In this document: in pieces, positions 1 through 8,815 of the stretch | Position numbering within the stretch: position 1 is the first letter of the stretch | Layout of the letters: the number at the start of each line of letters is the position of its first letter | From: Parabacteroides sp. PFB2-10 | GTDB taxonomy: Bacteria > Bacteroidota > Bacteroidia > Bacteroidales > Tannerellaceae | Direction of reading: 5' to 3' | Length of the DNA: 64,000 nucleotides | NCBI RefSeq assembly: GCF_029893085.1 | Contig: NZ_JARXWI010000002.1 | Coordinates: 124,001-188,000, forward strand | The notes under the pieces: generated by a model | Seen by the model: only the letters and a program-made list of their open reading frames with translations | Databases searched by the model: none | What the model was told of the DNA's origin: nothing | Made by a program: the position numbers and the translations under genes

Positions 1-1398
1 AGTTCGGAGAACAACACCACCTTCGCTGTGCGAAATGCCGATGCCGATCTGGCTGTCGATGTGTTGAACGAAGAGTTTGCGCTGGAGCGTTCTGTGGGCG
101 AGATCAGCGATGTGACGGCCGAAAAAGAGCTGGCAACCGTGGCTATCGTTGGGGAAAACATGAAACGTACGCCGGGGATAGCCGGGAAGCTGTTCGGTAC
201 GTTGGGACGTGCCGGGATCAGTGTGATCGCCTGTGCGCAAGGGGCTTCGGAAACAAATATCTCTTTTGTTATCAAACTGAAGTATCTGCGCAAAGCCCTA
301 AACTCCATTCACGATTCCTTCTTCCTCTCGGAATATAAGGTGTTGAATCTTTTTATCGCGGGAGTAGGCACGGTGGGAGCGCATCTGTTGGAGCAGATCC
401 GCGTGCAGCAACCCAAATTGATGGAGCAAAACGGATTGAAACTGAAAGTAGTGGGTATCTCCAATTCCAAGAAAGCCTATCTATGTCGCGAAGGGATCAA
501 CCTGGAGGACTATATGGGGGAGCTGAACGAGAAAGGGCATCCGAGCAGTCCGAAGCAGCTGGCTGATGAGATATTGAATATGAATATCTTTAATTCCGTT
601 TTTGTGGACTGTACGGCCAGCCTGGAGGTGGCAGCACAATACGAACGGTTAATGAACGATAATGTCTCCGTTGTCGCCGCCAATAAGGAGGCCGCCTCTT
701 CTACATACGAGAATTATCAGACGCTGAAAGAGACAGCCCGCAAGCGGGATATCAAGTTCCTGTTTGAAACAAACGTGGGAGCTGGCCTGCCGATCATCAA
801 CACCATGAATGATCTTCGCAATAGTGGCGACCATATACTGAAACTGGCCGCCGTGCTTTCCGGTACATTGAATTATATCTTTAATACGCTGAGTGCGGAT
901 ATCCCTTTCAGTGAAGCGATCCGAATGGCGAAAGAGGCCGGTTATGCCGAACCCGATCCGCGCATCGACCTGAGTGGAAAGGATGTGTGTCGCAAACTGG
1001 TGATCCTGGCGCGCGAAGCCGGTTATAAGGTGGAGCAAAAGGATGTGAAACAGGAGTGTATCATTCCGGAGAAATATTTTGAAGGCTCTTTGGATGATTT
1101 CTGGAAGAACGTGCAGGAAGTAGATGCGTTGTTCGAAACCCGCCGGCAAAAACTGGAGAAAGAGCATAAGCGTTTACGCTTTGTGGCAACCATGGATCAG
1201 GGTGTTTGCCTGTTGGGACTGCAGGAGGTCGACAGCCATCATCCCTTCTATGAGTTGGAAGGAAGCAATAATATTATCATGATATCCACCGAAAGATATT
1301 ATGAGTATCCAATGGTTATCAAAGGATATGGAGCCGGAGCCGATGTGACGGCAGCAGGGGTATTTTCGGATATTATATCGATAGCTAATATTCGGTAA
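1..1398 (+). CDS. thrA: bifunctional aspartokinase/homoserine dehydrogenase, C-terminal part (5' cut by window edge)
   Basis: The frame is open from base 1, so the start lies outside the window; 465 residues are visible. They begin in the regulatory ACT region of the aspartokinase half (SSENNTTFAV), continue through a second ACT repeat (about residues 45-95, with RTPGIAGKLF) and then the whole homoserine dehydrogenase half. The dinucleotide site AGVGTVG is at visible residues 120-126, followed by AANKEA, the substrate region around SGTLNYIFN, DPRIDLSGKDV and the closing GYGAGADVTAAGVF. The enzyme phosphorylates aspartate and reduces aspartate semialdehyde to homoserine. It is followed at 62 nt by the ApgM-like gene and then thrC, a Bacteroidetes threonine operon. 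The short gap contains an 8-bp inverted repeat (ATTGGCAG 1406-1413, CTGCCAAT 1442-1449) of unknown role. Confidence 0.97.
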   Translation, partial: SSENNTTFAVRNADADLAVDVLNEEFALERSVGEISDVTAEKELATVAIVGENMKRTPGIAGKLFGTLGRAGISVIACAQGASETNISFVIKLKYLRKALNSIHDSFFLSEYKVLNLFIAGVGTVGAHLLEQIRVQQPKLMEQNGLKLKVVGISNSKKAYLCREGINLEDYMGELNEKGHPSSPKQLADEILNMNIFNSVFVDCTASLEVAAQYERLMNDNVSVVAANKEAASSTYENYQTLKETARKRDIKFLFETNVGAGLPIINTMNDLRNSGDHILKLAAVLSGTLNYIFNTLSADIPFSEAIRMAKEAGYAEPDPRIDLSGKDVCRKLVILAREAGYKVEQKDVKQECIIPEKYFEGSLDDFWKNVQEVDALFETRRQKLEKEHKRLRFVATMDQGVCLLGLQEVDSHHPFYELEGSNNIIMISTERYYEYPMVIKGYGAGADVTAAGVFSDIISIANIR

Positions 1399-1460
1399 AT
1401 TTAGCATTGGCAGGAAAGGGTTTGTTTGTAGGAATCCGGCACTGCCAATAGACATGCAAT

Positions 1461-2666
1461 ATGAAAACAATTATAATTCTTGCCGATGGAGCGGCCGATG
1501 AGCCTATCGAAATGCTTGGTAACAAAACTCCATTGGAATTTGCCCATACACCTTACTTAGAGAAGTTGGCCACGTTAGGAGTGACAGGGCAACTAAAGAC
1601 AGTACCGGATGGATTTCATCCGGGAAGTGAAGTCGCTAACCTTTCCGTATTAGGTTACGATTTAGAGAAAGTGTACGAAGGACGGGGTGTGCTGGAAGCA
1701 GCCAGCATAGGTGTTGACCTGAAGCCGGGTGAGATGGCGATGCGATGCAATCTGGTCTACGTGAAAGACGACATCTTAGTGAATCATTCTTCCGGGCATA
1801 TATCGACCGAAGAGGCGGATGAACTGATCCGGTTTCTGGATGAAAAGCTGGGGTCGGAGCAGGTGAAATTTCACACCGGCGTCTCTTATCGTCATCTATT
1901 TGTAGTGAAAAACGGCGATAAACGATTGGATTGTACCCCGCCGCATGATGTGCCTTTGCATCCTTTTCGCCCGTTATTGGTCAAACCATTGGCAGAAGAG
2001 GCGCGCGAAACGGCCGAACTCTTGAATGATCTTATCCTGCGTTCACAGGAGATATTGAAAGATCATCCTATCAACCTCAAACGTATCGCCGAAGGAAAAG
2101 ATCCGGCTAATAGCATCTGGCCCTGGTCGCCCGGTTACCGCCCGGCCATGCGTACCCTGATGGATATGTATGGTTTGAAGAATGGAGCGGTGATCTCTGC
2201 TGTTGATTTGATTCAGGGCATTGGCAAATATGCCGGACTGACCAATATTCCGGTGGAAGGGGCAACCGGTTTGTACGACACCAACTACGAAGGAAAAGCG
2301 TATGCTGCGTTGGAAGCGTTGCGGACAAACGACCTGGTTTATCTACATATTGAAGCGAGTGATGAGGCAGGCCATGAGGGCGATGTCGACCTAAAGGTGA
2401 AAACCATCGAGAACTTAGATCGGCGCGCCGTGCGTATTATCTTCGAAGAGCTGGCAACTTGGGACGAATCGGTGGCGATCGCTGTATTGCCCGACCACCC
2501 GACTCCATGCGCTATCCGCACACATACCAACACGCCGGTACCTTTCCTGATCTATAAGCCGGGAGAAACGCCCGATAAGGTGACCCGTTACGACGAACAA
2601 TCGGTCATAGATGGAAAGTATGGCCTATTGGAAAGAGATCAGTTTATTCGGGAATTATTATCCTGA
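1461..2666 (+). CDS. apgM: ApgM-type phosphoglycerate mutase family protein, probable homoserine kinase
   Basis: A 401-residue member of the alkaline-phosphatase superfamily branch that holds archaeal cofactor-independent phosphoglycerate mutases. Visible marks are the N-terminal metal-binding LADGAADEP, the nucleophile-serine segment GSEVANLSVLGYD, the HIEASDEAGHEGD metal site and the C-terminal LPDHPTPC. The subfamily that sits between thrA and thrC in Bacteroidetes has been classed as a proposed homoserine kinase (TIGR02535). No ThrB of the GHMP type is present here although the reactions on either side, ThrA and ThrC, are. I therefore infer that this protein phosphorylates homoserine rather than, or as well as, interconverting phosphoglycerates. 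The superfamily and context are solid; the substrate is inference. The stop is 33 nt before thrC, so co-transcription is likely. Confidence 0.9.
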   Translation: MKTIIILADGAADEPIEMLGNKTPLEFAHTPYLEKLATLGVTGQLKTVPDGFHPGSEVANLSVLGYDLEKVYEGRGVLEAASIGVDLKPGEMAMRCNLVYVKDDILVNHSSGHISTEEADELIRFLDEKLGSEQVKFHTGVSYRHLFVVKNGDKRLDCTPPHDVPLHPFRPLLVKPLAEEARETAELLNDLILRSQEILKDHPINLKRIAEGKDPANSIWPWSPGYRPAMRTLMDMYGLKNGAVISAVDLIQGIGKYAGLTNIPVEGATGLYDTNYEGKAYAALEALRTNDLVYLHIEASDEAGHEGDVDLKVKTIENLDRRAVRIIFEELATWDESVAIAVLPDHPTPCAIRTHTNTPVPFLIYKPGETPDKVTRYDEQSVIDGKYGLLERDQFIRELLS

Positions 2667-2699
2667 CATTTTATTATCTATTGAAACATTCCATTAATC

Positions 2700-4010
2700 A
2701 TGAGATATTACAGCACAAATCAACAAGCCGATTGGGCAACCCTTGAAAAGGCCGTCGTAAAAGGATTGGCAGAAGACAAAGGGCTTTATATGCCGGAACG
2801 CATCATTCCGTTGGACGCTTCAGTGATTGAAAACCTGAAGAATATGTCTTTTCATGAGATCGCTTGCACAGTGGCACGCGCGTTTTTCGGAGAAGATATA
2901 GAAGCCGACACATTAGATACGATCGTAAAAGAGACCTTGTCGTTTGAAACACCGGTGGTTCCCGTAAGTAAATATATTTATTCCCTGGAACTGTTTCATG
3001 GACCGACATTGGCATTCAAGGATGTAGGGGCACGCTTTATGGCTCGCTTGTTAGGCTATTTCATCCGTAAACAGGGACTCAAACAGGTGAATGTCCTGGT
3101 GGCTACTTCGGGTGATACGGGCAGTGCTGTGGCAAATGGATTTTTAGAGGTGGAGGGTATTCATGTGTACGTGCTTTATCCCAAAGGAAAAGTGAGCCCT
3201 ATCCAGGAATGTCAGTTCACTACCTTGGGGCAGAATATCACGGCCTTGGAGATCGATGGTACGTTTGACGACTGCCAGGCGTTGGTCAAAGCGGCCTTTA
3301 TGGATAAGGAGCTGAATGAACACCTGATGCTGACTTCCGCTAATTCGATTAATGTAGCCCGTTTTCTTCCGCAGTCGTTCTATTATTTCAATGCCTATGC
3401 GCAACTGGATCGGATAGAGAAGGCAGACGAGCTGGTTGTTTGTGTGCCGAGCGGTAACTTTGGGAATATCACAGCCGGGCTGTTTGCCCACCGGATGGGA
3501 TTGCCTATCAAACGCTTTATCGCTGCCAACAACCGCAATGATGTCTTTCTGGAATACCTGCAAACAGGGAAATACAATCCGCGTTCTTCCGTAGCAACCA
3601 TTGCGAACGCAATGGATGTAGGCGATCCCAGTAACTTTGCTCGCATCATTGATCTCTATGGACATGATACAGATACGCATACCCGTATAACAAACCTGAT
3701 CTCGGGCTATCGCTACACAGACGAAGAGATAGCGGAAACGATGAAGCGTGTTTATGAATCCGATGGCTATCTGTTAGATCCGCATGGTGCTTGTGGCTAT
3801 CAGGCGTTGGTGGATGGCTTGCAAGCCGGTGAAACAGGTGTTTTCTTAGAAACGGCACATCCGGCTAAATTCAAAGGAACGGTCGATGAAATTCTTCAAT
3901 CAGATATAGAAATTCCTGCCAAACTCAAGGCGTTTATGCAGGGTGAAAAGCAATCCGAGGAGCTATCGAAGGACTTTTCGGCTTTTAAAAGCTATCTGTT
4001 AAGTCGTTGA
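2700..4010 (+). CDS. thrC: threonine synthase
   Basis: A 436-residue fold-type II PLP enzyme converting O-phosphohomoserine to threonine and phosphate, the last step of the pathway begun by the two upstream genes. The PLP lysine is Lys107 in GPTLAFKDVGARF, and the phosphate-binding loop is SGDTGSA at 137-143. The N-terminal YYSTNQ and the HGACGYQA segment near the C-terminus fit the short bacterial ThrC class. ATG at 2700 is the only sensible start and matches the usual N-terminus. It is last in the thrA/apgM/thrC run; 125 nt separate it from the next gene, with no clear terminator hairpin. Confidence 0.97.
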   Translation: MRYYSTNQQADWATLEKAVVKGLAEDKGLYMPERIIPLDASVIENLKNMSFHEIACTVARAFFGEDIEADTLDTIVKETLSFETPVVPVSKYIYSLELFHGPTLAFKDVGARFMARLLGYFIRKQGLKQVNVLVATSGDTGSAVANGFLEVEGIHVYVLYPKGKVSPIQECQFTTLGQNITALEIDGTFDDCQALVKAAFMDKELNEHLMLTSANSINVARFLPQSFYYFNAYAQLDRIEKADELVVCVPSGNFGNITAGLFAHRMGLPIKRFIAANNRNDVFLEYLQTGKYNPRSSVATIANAMDVGDPSNFARIIDLYGHDTDTHTRITNLISGYRYTDEEIAETMKRVYESDGYLLDPHGACGYQALVDGLQAGETGVFLETAHPAKFKGTVDEILQSDIEIPAKLKAFMQGEKQSEELSKDFSAFKSYLLSR

Positions 4011-4135
4011 TATCTATTCGCTTCCATTGAAATATAGAGGTTATCTATAAGCTGATCAGTCTTTCTTTTAAACCTTCCGCATCATCTTGCTGTTCTATTA
4101 GTAGTAAATCGAATAACTAATAAACAAAAAGAAGT

Positions 4136-4543
4136 ATGGAAACGAAAGTAAAAGAAAAGACAGTGAGTGTAAGTCAGAGTAAGAAAGAGTTAGCTAATTT
4201 TATCGGTGAGTTGTATGCCTTCAATGTAAGCCTGAAGCTTTTCCACTGGCATGTGACCGGACCGGCAAGCTATGCGCAACACATGGCGTTAGACCAGGCT
4301 ATTGATTCATTGAATGAAACCTTGGATAGTGTGGCAGAAACTTCTTATGCCCTGGTGGGTGACCTGGATATTGTTGTTCCGCAAATAAAGACACCGAAGA
4401 ATATTATCAAACATGTCGAAGGATTCTACGATCACATACAGGATGGCCGTAAGCACTTTACAGAAGATTTCTCGGCCGGCTTGATGGATGATTTCCAGGA
4501 AGCGCTTCAGCAATTGCTTTACAGATTGAAAAGATTGCAATAA
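4136..4543 (+). CDS. short ferritin-like (Dps-related, DUF5856-type) protein
   Basis: A 135-residue helical protein resembling the N-terminal three helices of Dps/ferritin. The segment LYAFNVSLKLFHWHVTGPASYAQH mirrors the Dps helix in which a histidine of the HWHVTG motif helps form the ferroxidase site. LDQAIDSLNETLDSVAETSYALVGD is the second helix with acidic positions. It is about 20-30 residues shorter than classical Dps and lacks its basic N-terminal tail, so DNA binding is not supported. This fits the short Bacteroidetes DUF5856 group. Iron or oxidant handling is inference from the fold. It is monocistronic and ends at a strong bidirectional terminator; AAGAAG just before ATG 4136 could act as a weak ribosome site. 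Confidence 0.8.
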   Translation: METKVKEKTVSVSQSKKELANFIGELYAFNVSLKLFHWHVTGPASYAQHMALDQAIDSLNETLDSVAETSYALVGDLDIVVPQIKTPKNIIKHVEGFYDHIQDGRKHFTEDFSAGLMDDFQEALQQLLYRLKRLQ

Positions 4544-4575
4544 AAGATAGAGATACATTTAGCTAAACACCTAAC

Positions 4576-4615
4576 AAAAAACGGAGTTCCTCTCGCGAGA
4601 AGAACTCCGTTTTTC
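4576..4615. terminator. bidirectional rho-independent terminator between convergent genes
   Basis: ACGGAGTTC (4581-4589) pairs with GAACTCCGT (4602-4610) around an inner TCTC/GAGA pairing. A tracts precede the stem and T tracts follow it, so it can stop both the ferritin-like gene (+) and the DUF368 operon (-). Confidence 0.93.
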
Positions 4616-4632
4616 ATTTCAAATAGAAACGT

Positions 4633-5496
4633 TTATTTCTTTCCGGAGAGTCGTTCTAAAACGTAAACCAGTAAGAAGCCGATCACCATCAGTGCAACTC
4701 CCTGCCAGATATAGTCGTTAGGAAGAATGTTTGATTCAGTTAATTGATCTTTCCAAGGCCATACCTTATTCAGCGATCCCAGCATAAATCCCGCCAAAAC
4801 GGCTATCGTCACATCATGAAACCGGCGAAGCGTATAAGAAAGAACGCGCGCAAAACTGGTGATACCGATAACCGCGCCGCATATAAAGACCAACATAACC
4901 GGAATATTAAACGACTTCACCGCATCCATAATATAATAATACTTGCCCAGCAATACCAGAATAAAACTGCCGGAGATGCCCGGAAGTATCATCGCGCAGA
5001 TAGCGATCGCTCCCGAAAAGAAGATAAACCAAAGGCCATTGGGCGTTTCTGCCGGTGTGGCAATGGTGATAAACAATGCGATAGCGGCACCGATAAGAAA
5101 GCAAAGGATGGTTTTCCAATCCCATTTGCGGATATCTTTCGACACAAACCAGGTAGAAGCCAGTACCAATCCGAAGAAGAATGACCATACCAGGATCGGA
5201 TGCGTTTCCAGTAGCCAAGTGATCAGTTTTGCTAAAGAAAAGATACTGATCGCGATTCCCGTCACCAGCGCAAGCAGAAAATTCCCGTTCACCGCCTTCC
5301 AGAAAGCTGCCCACTTCCCTGTAAAGAAGAGTTTCAGGCTGGCTCCGTTAATGCTCTTGATAGATTCGATCAATTCTTCGTAGATGCCGACAATAAAAGC
5401 AATCGTGCCACCCGATACGCCGGGTACCACATCCGCGGCTCCCATTCCTATCCCTTTCAGCAATAAAACCATATAATCCTTGATTGTCCTTTTCAT
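4633..5496 (-). CDS. DUF368 (PopT-like) polytopic membrane protein
   Basis: A 287-residue protein made mostly of hydrophobic helices. The DUF368 signature GIGMGAADVVPGVSGGTIAF lies near the N-terminus and a second re-entrant-like AMILPGISGSFILVLLGKYY about residue 165, as expected for an internally duplicated transporter. DUF368 proteins (PopT) have been reported as undecaprenyl-phosphate translocases that return the lipid carrier to the cytoplasmic face for peptidoglycan and surface glycan synthesis. That role is family knowledge; nothing local tests it. The start at 5496 is 6 nt after the stop of the TPR gene, so it is last in a glnS-TPR-DUF368 transcript ending at the 4576-4615 hairpin. 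Confidence 0.88.
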   Translation of the reverse strand: MKRTIKDYMVLLLKGIGMGAADVVPGVSGGTIAFIVGIYEELIESIKSINGASLKLFFTGKWAAFWKAVNGNFLLALVTGIAISIFSLAKLITWLLETHPILVWSFFFGLVLASTWFVSKDIRKWDWKTILCFLIGAAIALFITIATPAETPNGLWFIFFSGAIAICAMILPGISGSFILVLLGKYYYIMDAVKSFNIPVMLVFICGAVIGITSFARVLSYTLRRFHDVTIAVLAGFMLGSLNKVWPWKDQLTESNILPNDYIWQGVALMVIGFLLVYVLERLSGKK

Positions 5497-5502
5497 ATTG
5501 AA

Positions 5503-6978
5503 TCAATTTTTATTTTCTTTTTTCCGGAAAAAAGCTTCCGTAAGCAGATCGTTCACGCTTGGCTTCTTGTTTACCGCTTCGTTTACTAAGCGAAAAGAGG
5601 CATCCAACCCCGTATCCGTCATTTGCATATATAATTTCTTTTCATCGTCGGGTGCCTGTTGCAGATGGCGATTGCTGTTCTCTTGGTCGCCAGCCATCAT
5701 GTAGGCTACGGAAAGGAAAATATGCAACAGCTCCATATCCGGTTGTATCGTAGCTGCCTTTTCAAAGAAACGAATCGCCTGGGGTATATCGTTGATGATC
5801 ATAAAGAACAAGCCCTTGCTGTAAAGACTTTCCGGAATATTATCTGTCTCATACGTTTCAATAAGCGCTTTCGCCCGTGCTGCGATTTGCTCCAGCGTGA
5901 TCCGGTATTCGCCGTCGCCTTGCTTCTGTTCCATATAAAGGAAGAAAAACAATATCTGCAAACGGATATTTTCCGGGAACAGCAAAGCAGCTTTTTCAAT
6001 AACCTTGTAGGCCTCCTCTTCGCGGCCGGTCATGACACAGGCATTCATATAATGGATATAGATCGTCGGATCGTCGATTAGTCCCTCTTGATATATAAAA
6101 GGGTAGAGTAATTCATACACCTTTTCTCCCTCGTCCATCTTCAGATAACATTCCGTTATCAGCGGGAAAAGGCGCTCCGTCAACTCTTCGTCCTCCTTGT
6201 TCATCTCAAGGATATCATTGAAGTCTTCCAATGCTTTGTCGAAACTTTCGTTTAAGACAAGGCAATAGGCGCGAAGAATCTTCACTTCCACTTCCGATTC
6301 GTCACAGGTCAGGGCAAAATCAAAAGCCTCGATCGCCTTGTCGTATTCTCCACAAAGCGAATGGATCCGCCCCAGGGCAAACCAATAATCAAAAGAGTAA
6401 GGGTTCTTGTCGATTAATTCATTGCAAAGAACTATCGCCTCTTCATACTCTCCCCGGGCTTCCAATACAAAACACCACTCTTCTTTCAGGATGATGTTTC
6501 CCGGAAAGAGAGAAAGTCCCCAGCGGATGTATTCGTATGCCTCCTCAAGCATGTCCAGGTCGTTCAATAAAGGAGATATGTATTCAAAAGCAATCTCCAT
6601 ATAATCGGCCTCTTCCCGGATCAGTTTTTCGGTCAGCGCTTTTACTTTCGGGTAGTTATCCAATGAAGCATAACATTCCATTGTCAAGAGATCTACTTCC
6701 TGTCCCAACGAATCGCCCAGCTCCGATAAGAGCGAGAGCGCTTTTTCGTAATCTTCATCGATGATATATTTCCTGCTCTTGCGGATCAACAGATCGATAT
6801 TGCCCGGGTGAAGCTTTAACCCAAGCGCCAATAGATCATCATACAGGGTGTAGTCATCCTCTTCTTCCAGGCTGTTCAACAACTCATCCACTTCATCGGC
6901 ATCGAAATAGATATCCTTCTCTTCCTGACGGGCGCTCAGATAACGATTCAAGAGACGTGAAATTTCGTCTTTCTTCAT
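5503..6978 (-). CDS. tetratricopeptide repeat protein, cytoplasmic
   Basis: A 491-residue, strongly acidic protein without signal peptide or membrane segment. It is built from about ten degenerate TPR units; the clearest are around EYEEAIVLCNELIDKNPYSF, EYDKAIEAFDFALTCDESEV and SFDKALEDFNDILEMNKEDE, with another near residues 400-435 (DIPQAIRFFEKAATIQPDME). Such solenoids bind other proteins; no catalytic domain is visible and no partner can be named. It lies 29 nt downstream of glnS and 6 nt upstream of the DUF368 gene, so it is almost certainly co-transcribed with both. Homologues are common as hypothetical TPR proteins next to glnS in Bacteroidales (recalled, not checked). Confidence 0.88.
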   Translation of the reverse strand: MKKDEISRLLNRYLSARQEEKDIYFDADEVDELLNSLEEEDDYTLYDDLLALGLKLHPGNIDLLIRKSRKYIIDEDYEKALSLLSELGDSLGQEVDLLTMECYASLDNYPKVKALTEKLIREEADYMEIAFEYISPLLNDLDMLEEAYEYIRWGLSLFPGNIILKEEWCFVLEARGEYEEAIVLCNELIDKNPYSFDYWFALGRIHSLCGEYDKAIEAFDFALTCDESEVEVKILRAYCLVLNESFDKALEDFNDILEMNKEDEELTERLFPLITECYLKMDEGEKVYELLYPFIYQEGLIDDPTIYIHYMNACVMTGREEEAYKVIEKAALLFPENIRLQILFFFLYMEQKQGDGEYRITLEQIAARAKALIETYETDNIPESLYSKGLFFMIINDIPQAIRFFEKAATIQPDMELLHIFLSVAYMMAGDQENSNRHLQQAPDDEKKLYMQMTDTGLDASFRLVNEAVNKKPSVNDLLTEAFFRKKENKN

Positions 6979-7007
6979 CCAAAAGATAGTTCAGTCCGTA
7001 AAATAAA

Positions 7008-8711
7008 TTATGCTTTGTCTTTTACTTTGCTCCAGCTGTCTTTCAGGGAAACAGTCCGGTTGAATACCAATCGGTCTTCCCGGCTGTCGGGATCCAGGTT
7101 GAAGTATCCGATGCGTTGGAACTGGAAGTTATCATAGGGTTTCGCCTTTTTCAGCTCCGCTTCCACACGGCAGTTGGTCAATACCTGCAACGAGTCAGGA
7201 TTCAACAGCTCCTTGAAGTCCCTGTCTTTCTCTTCCGAAGGATTCTCCACCATAAACAGGCGGTCATACAGGCGCACCTCTGCCGGTAGGCTGTGTTCGA
7301 CAGATACCCAATGGAGCGTTCCTTTCACCTTGCGGCCGCTATCGGGCATACCGCTTTTCGTGTTCGGATCGTATTCGGCATAGATCTCTTCGATCTCGCC
7401 GGCTTCGTTCTTCTTGCAGCCCGTACACTTCACGATATAGGCACCTTTCAGACGCACCTCTTTGTCGGGCGTCATACGGAAGAATTTCTTCGGAGCCTCT
7501 TCCATAAAGTCTTCCCGTTCGATATAGAGTTCACGGCTGAAGGCTATTTCATGCGTTCCGGCTTCCGGATCCTCCGGGTTGTTTATGGCTTCCATCATTT
7601 CCACCTGCCCTTCCGGATAGTTGGTGATAATAAGCTTGACCGGATCGATCACCGCCGACACGCGGGGCGCCGTGGCATTCAGGTCTTCGCGGATGGCATG
7701 TTCCAACAGAGCCACATCGATGATGCCGTCATATTTGGTATAACCGATCTTCTTCACGAAGTTGCGGATCGACTGCGGGGTATAGCCGCGACGACGGAAA
7801 CCGCAGATAGTCGGCATGCGGGGGTCGTCCCATCCATTCACTAATCCCTCTTTGACCAATTGCAATAGTTTGCGCTTGCTCATCACCGTATAGGTGAGGT
7901 TCAGGCGATTGAATTCAATCTGTCGTGGGCGGTAGTTATTATCTTGTTGTAATAGATCAATGAAATAATCGTATAAGGGACGATGCACCTCGAACTCCAG
8001 GGTACACAACGAATGAGTCACCCCTTCGAAATAGTCGCTTTGTCCGTGGGCAAAGTCATACATCGGGTATACTTTCCACTCGCTGCCCGTACGGTGATGC
8101 GGTGTTTTAATGATGCGGTACATGATCGGGTCGCGGAAGTGCATATTGGAAGAGGCCATATCGATCTTGGCACGCAGGATCATGCTACCCTCTTCGAACT
8201 CACCAGCCTGCATACGCATAAACAGATCGAGGTTTTCCTCTACCGGACGATTGCGATAGGGACTTTCCGTTCCCGGTTGGGTAGGGGAGCCCTTCTGCTG
8301 AGCGATCACTTCGGCGCTTTGTTCATCTATATAGGCCTTTCCCTGTTTAATCAGTTCAACAGCGAAGTCAAACAACTGCTGGAAATAGTCAGATGCATAA
8401 ACCACCTCGTCCCATTGGAAACCAAGCCATTTGATGTCTTCCATAATGGAATCCACATACTCTACATCCTCTTTGACCGGATTGGTATCGTCGAAACGGA
8501 GTTTGCATTTCCCGTTATAGTCTTCAGCAATCCCGAAGTCCATACAGATGGCCTTCGCGTGACCGATATGCAGATAGCCGTTTGGTTCCGGCGGGAAACG
8601 GGTCTGTATCCTTCCGTCGTTCTTACCTTCCGCCAGGTCTTTCTCAACAATAGCTTCAATGAAATTCAAGCTTTTCTTCTCTTCTTCACTGTTTATTATC
8701 ATGTCGCTCAT
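7008..8711 (-). CDS. glnS: glutaminyl-tRNA synthetase
   Basis: A 567-residue class I aminoacyl-tRNA synthetase. The PEPNGYLHIGHAKAI segment carries the HIGH signature at residues 48-51, and VMSKRKLLQLV is the KMSKS-like loop. The GlnRS-specific body (TICGFRRRGYTPQSIRNF) and the C-terminal beta-barrel anticodon domain are complete. Start choice: the frame extends upstream to 8747, but a -7 promoter element at 8745-8752 would put the transcript start near 8738, so the first usable ATG is at 8711 (MSDMIINSEE); 8702 is the alternative. The enzyme charges tRNA-Gln directly. It is first in a glnS-TPR-DUF368 operon. Confidence 0.97.
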   Translation of the reverse strand: MSDMIINSEEEKKSLNFIEAIVEKDLAEGKNDGRIQTRFPPEPNGYLHIGHAKAICMDFGIAEDYNGKCKLRFDDTNPVKEDVEYVDSIMEDIKWLGFQWDEVVYASDYFQQLFDFAVELIKQGKAYIDEQSAEVIAQQKGSPTQPGTESPYRNRPVEENLDLFMRMQAGEFEEGSMILRAKIDMASSNMHFRDPIMYRIIKTPHHRTGSEWKVYPMYDFAHGQSDYFEGVTHSLCTLEFEVHRPLYDYFIDLLQQDNNYRPRQIEFNRLNLTYTVMSKRKLLQLVKEGLVNGWDDPRMPTICGFRRRGYTPQSIRNFVKKIGYTKYDGIIDVALLEHAIREDLNATAPRVSAVIDPVKLIITNYPEGQVEMMEAINNPEDPEAGTHEIAFSRELYIEREDFMEEAPKKFFRMTPDKEVRLKGAYIVKCTGCKKNEAGEIEEIYAEYDPNTKSGMPDSGRKVKGTLHWVSVEHSLPAEVRLYDRLFMVENPSEEKDRDFKELLNPDSLQVLTNCRVEAELKKAKPYDNFQFQRIGYFNLDPDSREDRLVFNRTVSLKDSWSKVKDKA

Positions 8712-8744
8712 AGAATTCACTCTTTGTCGTTTTAAATCAAGCCA

Positions 8745-8752
8745 CAAAGGTA
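8745..8752 (-). promoter_or_regulatory. -7 promoter element of glnS operon
   Basis: On the minus strand this reads TACCTTTG, a perfect match to the Bacteroidetes TAnnTTTG -7 box. No good TTTG -33 box is seen 19 nt upstream. It places transcription start near 8738 and excludes the longer reading of glnS. Confidence 0.65.
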
Positions 8753-8815
8753 GTGATTTCTTTGATTTCTTCCCCTGCTTACCTATATGAAAATGTAAAT
8801 AACCAATCTCCTGTT

